Part shown: positions 61,533 to 64,000 of the stretch, in pieces
Position numbering within the stretch: the stretch's first letter is position 1
How the letters are laid out: the number at the start of each line of letters is the position of its first letter
Assembly: GCA_963841205.1 (NCBI GenBank)
Contig: CAWJCH010000032.1
Coordinates: 178,721-242,720, forward strand
Direction: 5' to 3'
DNA length: 64,000 bases
Source: CAWAWP01 sp963841205
GTDB taxonomy: Bacteria; Chloroflexota; Ktedonobacteria; Ktedonobacterales; JADMIN01
The notes under the pieces: model-generated
Databases searched by the model: none
The model's input: the letters and a program-made list of their open reading frames with translations, nothing else
Told to the model about the DNA's origin: nothing
Made by a program: the position numbers and the translations under genes

Positions 61533-61541
61533 CCGTTTTTT
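61501..61541 (-). promoter_or_regulatory. Programmed -1 frameshift signal of IS3 (A6C slippery site plus hairpin)
   Basis: Reading the minus strand, the in-frame heptamer A-AAA-AAC occupies 61541-61535. Eight nt further, a perfect 26-bp palindrome at 61526-61501 can form the stimulatory hairpin. The orfA stop TGA (61531-61529) lies between them. Slippage by -1 joins orfA to orfB (giving RVTPTARRRAV). Confidence 0.88.
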
Positions 61542-61795
61542 GCGGTAATGTCCTTCAGCGCCCGATTATCCAGCGTCAAGTCTGCTACCACCTGCTTGAG
61601 CTGCCGATTCTCGTCTTCTAACTGACGCAACCGCCGGAGTTGGTTGACCTCGAGGCCGCCATATTGGGCTTTCCAGCGATAGTAGGTCGCGTCGCTGATG
61701 CCCGTCTCGCGGCAGACGTCGGAAAGCGCCTGACCCCGTTCGACGCGCTTCAAGATGCCAATGATCTGCTCTTCACTGAACCGACTCTTACGCAT
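61529..61795 (-). CDS. IS3 OrfA (HTH protein)
   Basis: The 88-aa product MRKSRFSEEQIIGILKRVER has the helix-turn-helix (ALSDVCRETGISDATYYRWK) and a leucine-zipper-like segment (LRRLRQLEDENRQLKQVVAD). It matches IS3-family (IS407-like group) OrfA. It binds the element ends and supplies the N-terminus of the OrfAB transposase. It ends at the slippery sequence described separately. Confidence 0.94.
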   Translation of the reverse strand: MRKSRFSEEQIIGILKRVERGQALSDVCRETGISDATYYRWKAQYGGLEVNQLRRLRQLEDENRQLKQVVADLTLDNRALKDITAKNG

Positions 61796-61851
61796 GTGAT
61801 CCGCTCCTCTGCTGTCGGGATTGTCTCACATCCGCTGGTCGCTATTTCGGG

Positions 61852-62223
61852 TTGCACGTCAAGTGGACCCTCTCGCGGGCTATGAGCGAGGCGCTGCCCC
61901 AGCTGGAGGCGGTTGAGCGGGAACGGGGCATCGATTTTGGCGAGATGGTGCGCGAGCGGAGGAGGCCGCGTGGGCTGTCGCTGCCCATCGCCGACAAGGT
62001 CCTCCCCTTCCGCGTCAAACCGACCGAGGATCCTGCGGAGGAGCCCAGTCCTCTGCACGTCGGCGATCTGGCGCTGAATGCGGGCAATATCAAAGACGCT
62101 GACCTCGCGCGCGCGGCAGCCGCCGATGCCCGAGTGACGGAGGCATGGGGACGATTGGCGGCGGCTGCGGTGTCGCGCGGCGGGTCTTGGAGGAATTGGA
62201 GGTGGCGTTTCAAGCCGAGGTGA
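61852..62223 (+). pseudogene. Hypothetical protein, probably broken by the IS3 element
   Basis: The frame contains SEALPQLEAVERERGIDFGE, then LPIADKVLPFRVKPTEDPAE and NAGNIKDADLARAAAADARV, ordinary-looking protein sequence. The first codons lie only 12 bp from the IS3 end, and the C-terminal ~20 residues become Trp/Arg-rich. It may be the remains of a gene cut on the left by the IS and frameshifted on the right. No family is recognised. Confidence 0.35.
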
Positions 62224-62355
62224 CTGCATATCGGGCAGCGCTCGAATGGACGTCGACCCGCCCGGCTGGTGAGCGTACCTCTCTGAGTGATCATGCCCTG
62301 GCGAGTGAGAACGACTAGCATGAGAGGAGAAGCGGCGCCGCGCGCCGCGCAGAGC

Positions 62356-62727
62356 ATGCCAAACAAGCCGTGCAAGAAGCCGACACCGTGGGCCGAGGAC
62401 CTGACGCCCCCGCCCGAGGTGGCGCAATTGGAGATTGTGGTGTTGCTCGTCGAGGGGAAGATCCAGGTCTTCCGCGACCTGCTGCCTGTCTTTCTGCGGG
62501 TCGGCCGCGGCCGCAGGGGAGGCGCTCTGGGCGCTGGACGTGGCAGGCTTCACCGTGCCGGCCCCCGTGAACGAGGTGGACGAGCGGAGCAAGGCGTACC
62601 TCGACTACCCGTCGTGTTCACGCAGGCGGGTCGAGCCGCGGCGGAGGCCATCACGGTGACCTACACAGTGCGGGCACGGCGCGTGATCGCGATCCGAGGC
62701 GTCAGCGGTGCAGTCTACAACCTATGA
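62356..62727 (+). pseudogene. Frameshifted hypothetical protein
   Basis: The start MPNKPCKKPTPWAEDLTPPP and LEIVVLLVEGKIQVFRDLLP is in one frame. The sequence then continues as AAAAGEALWALDVAGFTVPA and VNEVDERSKAYLDY in a second. It returns to the first as PVVFTQAGRAAAEAITVTYT, ending SGAVYNL. Two compensating one-base shifts would repair it. No family is recognised. Confidence 0.35.
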
Positions 62728-62777
62728 CCTTCTTTGAAGAGGACCTCGCATGCGGAAGGATGCAGGGAATGTAGTAG

Positions 62778-62811
62778 CAGGCTGGCGGCCACCTCTGTAA
62801 CCGCCAGCCTG
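62778..62811 (-). terminator. Terminator hairpin downstream of hsp20 copy 2
   Basis: An 11-bp perfect stem (62778-62788 with 62801-62811) with a 12-nt loop lies about 40 bp after the Hsp20 stop codon on the minus strand. Confidence 0.6.
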
Positions 62812-62849
62812 GTTTACTTAGGACACGACGTGTCGAGGCAGTTGAACAC

Positions 62850-63303
62850 TCAGTTCGCTGGGCCTGCCTTGACCTCGACCTTGACCGTCTTCGGCTTGAT
62901 CAATTCGGCCTTGGGTGCGTGCAACGTCAACACGCCGTGCTCATAGGTCGCCGTGACGGCCTCTGGACGGAGTCCACGTGGCACGGTGATCGTGCGGAAG
63001 AACTCGCCTTCATAGCGCTCCTGCCGCAGGAGGGCTCCCGCCTTCTCCTCTTTCTCCGTCTTCCTCTCCGCGCGGATGGTCAACGTGTCGTCCGTTGCCA
63101 TGATGTGCAGATCGTCGGGCTTGAATCCCGGGCAGCGACGCTTCAACGACGTACTCGCCCTCCAGCTCGCGGATGTCCACCGGGAAGGTGCGCCCAAACA
63201 CGTCCAGACGCTCAAGCCCCACAACGCTGCCTTCCAGCAGCCGATTGACCGCATCACGCAGCGGGGTCAACTCTGAAATAGGTTCCCACCTTTGCATTGA
63301 CAT
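62850..63303 (-). pseudogene. Hsp20/alpha-crystallin protein (copy 2), single frameshift
   Basis: The gene starts MSMQRWEPISELTPLRDAVN, nearly identical to copy 1 at 34874, and has FPVDIRELEGEYVVEASLPG. One extra base near 63126 then shifts the frame; removing it gives LPGFKPDDLHIMATDDTLTI and the rest to the stop, ending KTVKVEVKAGPAN. The conserved GVLTLHAPKAELIKPKTV is intact. Corrected length is 150 aa. It follows an AarF-like gene on the same strand, as copy 1 does. Confidence 0.85.
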
Positions 63304-63498
63304 ACCATGCCTCCTGTCTCTGGGGAACGAGTGCCTGTCCAGCACCCACGAACATCAATCGCACCGTCGCCGCGCATGCCAATCACGCGGAGGAGACCGG
63401 CTCTCTCGCGTCCATCACGGGTGAGCTCTCGTTGCTCGCAGCCACACTGAGGTGTGGAGATGCGGCTTCTTTGCCGGGCAGCGAATCCATGCGGGGCG

Positions 63499-64000
63499 CT
63501 AGCGCGAGCGCCGCTTGGAGAGGACAATCAGCGCGAGGAGGTAGGTCCCAAACGAGCCGGAGAGCACCAGCACCAACAGGAACAACACGTGAGCGAAGCC
63601 GTCGAATCCGCTTGGATGATACGCCGCGACAAGCAGCGCCATGCCGACGGTGAACGCCGCCGCCAGGATGCCCAGGATGATGCGATTTGCCAACACCTCA
63701 ATACGCGCCGAGGTACGCGTCGAAGCTCTCGGGTTGCACGTTGACCTCAAAGCCGCCGCGCTCGATATCGCCGAGGATGCGGTGGAGCTGCCGCGGCAGC
63801 TCCATGCCCATCTGCAGGGAGTCGAGCCCGAAGACGGTCATGCTCTTCAGCCATGCGTGCGGCGAGAACTGGCGCCGCAGGTACGCCTCCGCGTAGGGGA
63901 CGTAGACCTCCATCATGTCGAAGCGGGGATCGAGCGCCACGCCAAGCCCCTCATCCATGCCCAGCGTCTTGACGAGGAGCGCGAGATCCGCCGGGAGGCG
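63499..64000 (-). pseudogene. AarF/UbiB-like (ABC1) kinase, C-terminal part, cut by window end and frameshifted
   Basis: The minus-strand frame from the window end reads DPRFDMMEVYVPYAEAYLRR, MTVFGLDSLQMGMELPRQLH and RILGDIERGGFEVNVQPESF. A one-base insertion near 63714 then breaks it. The next frame continues RIEVLANRIILGILAAAFTV and GMALLVAAYHPSGFDG, ending in KRRSR. Removing one G gives DAYLARIEVLANRI. The kinase core lies outside the window. ABC1 kinases support quinone biosynthesis or membrane lipid homeostasis. The same C-terminus occurs in the remnant at 35017-35381. Confidence 0.72.

Larger units (their letters stand above)
60675..61840 (-). mobile_element. IS3-family insertion sequence
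   Basis: Imperfect terminal inverted repeats are visible: GACCAACGATAATGAGAGAC from 60675 and, in complement, GACCAGCGGATGTGAGACAA ending at 61840. Between them are orfA and orfB in the -1 frameshift arrangement. No clear 3-4-bp target duplication was found, so the exact ends may be off by a few bases. Confidence 0.82.

Overview
The window is a high-GC bacterial chromosome segment. No rRNA, tRNA or CRISPR array was recognised, so the host can only be inferred. A group 3b-type NADP-linked [NiFe] hydrogenase, ECF sigma factors paired with Asp-box or PASTA anti-sigma proteins, many Pro/Thr-rich lipoproteins, several GlsB-like membrane proteins and IS630/IS701/ISAs1/IS605 debris together suggest a Chloroflexota-like bacterium. 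That assignment is inference.

Layout. 0-8.4 kb: small stress-type membrane proteins (YggT, three GlsB/YeaQ/YmgE-like proteins, DedA), an ABM-domain protein and an Nramp metal transporter broken by one extra base. 8.7-11.8 kb: a HAD-GH65 fusion enzyme. 12-30.5 kb: sensing and secretion genes (two ECF sigma/anti-sigma pairs, Asp-box and Vgb-like lipoproteins), an aldo/keto reductase, a dehalogenase-like hydrolase and a cation/H+ antiporter. 30.5-35.6 kb: a junkyard of a truncated alcohol dehydrogenase, an HTH protein, a tyrosine integrase split by an IS630 element, an IS701-like relic, Hsp20 and an AarF-like fragment.

35.6-51.5 kb is the metabolic core. A + strand operon encodes the four hydrogenase subunits, an embedded cyclic-nucleotide-binding-domain protein and a maturation protease. 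It faces a - strand accessory operon (protease remnant, HypA, HypC, DMT transporter, conserved hypothetical) and a - strand transhydrogenase operon (pntA1-pntA2-pntB). A + strand sulfur-handling operon follows: CstR-like repressor, DsrE-like, TusA, DsrE-like, TusA, sulfide:quinone-oxidoreductase-like flavoprotein. Read together, the genes could link H2, NADP(H)/NAD(H) and sulfane sulfur or quinones.

51.5-64 kb: an IS200/IS605 element with intact tnpA but broken tnpB, a complete IS5-family element with a TAA target duplication, a VIT/CCC1-like transporter beside an IS630 relic, a DUF4097-like protein, crtB-crtI carotenoid genes, an IS3 element with a textbook -1 frameshift signal, and a second AarF-Hsp20 locus cut by the window end.

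Two general features stand out. At least ten genes are broken by what looks like a single-base indel, so sequence error or recent decay must be considered. Short stem-loops with a GAAGAG loop recur in five intergenic regions, all in the same orientation.
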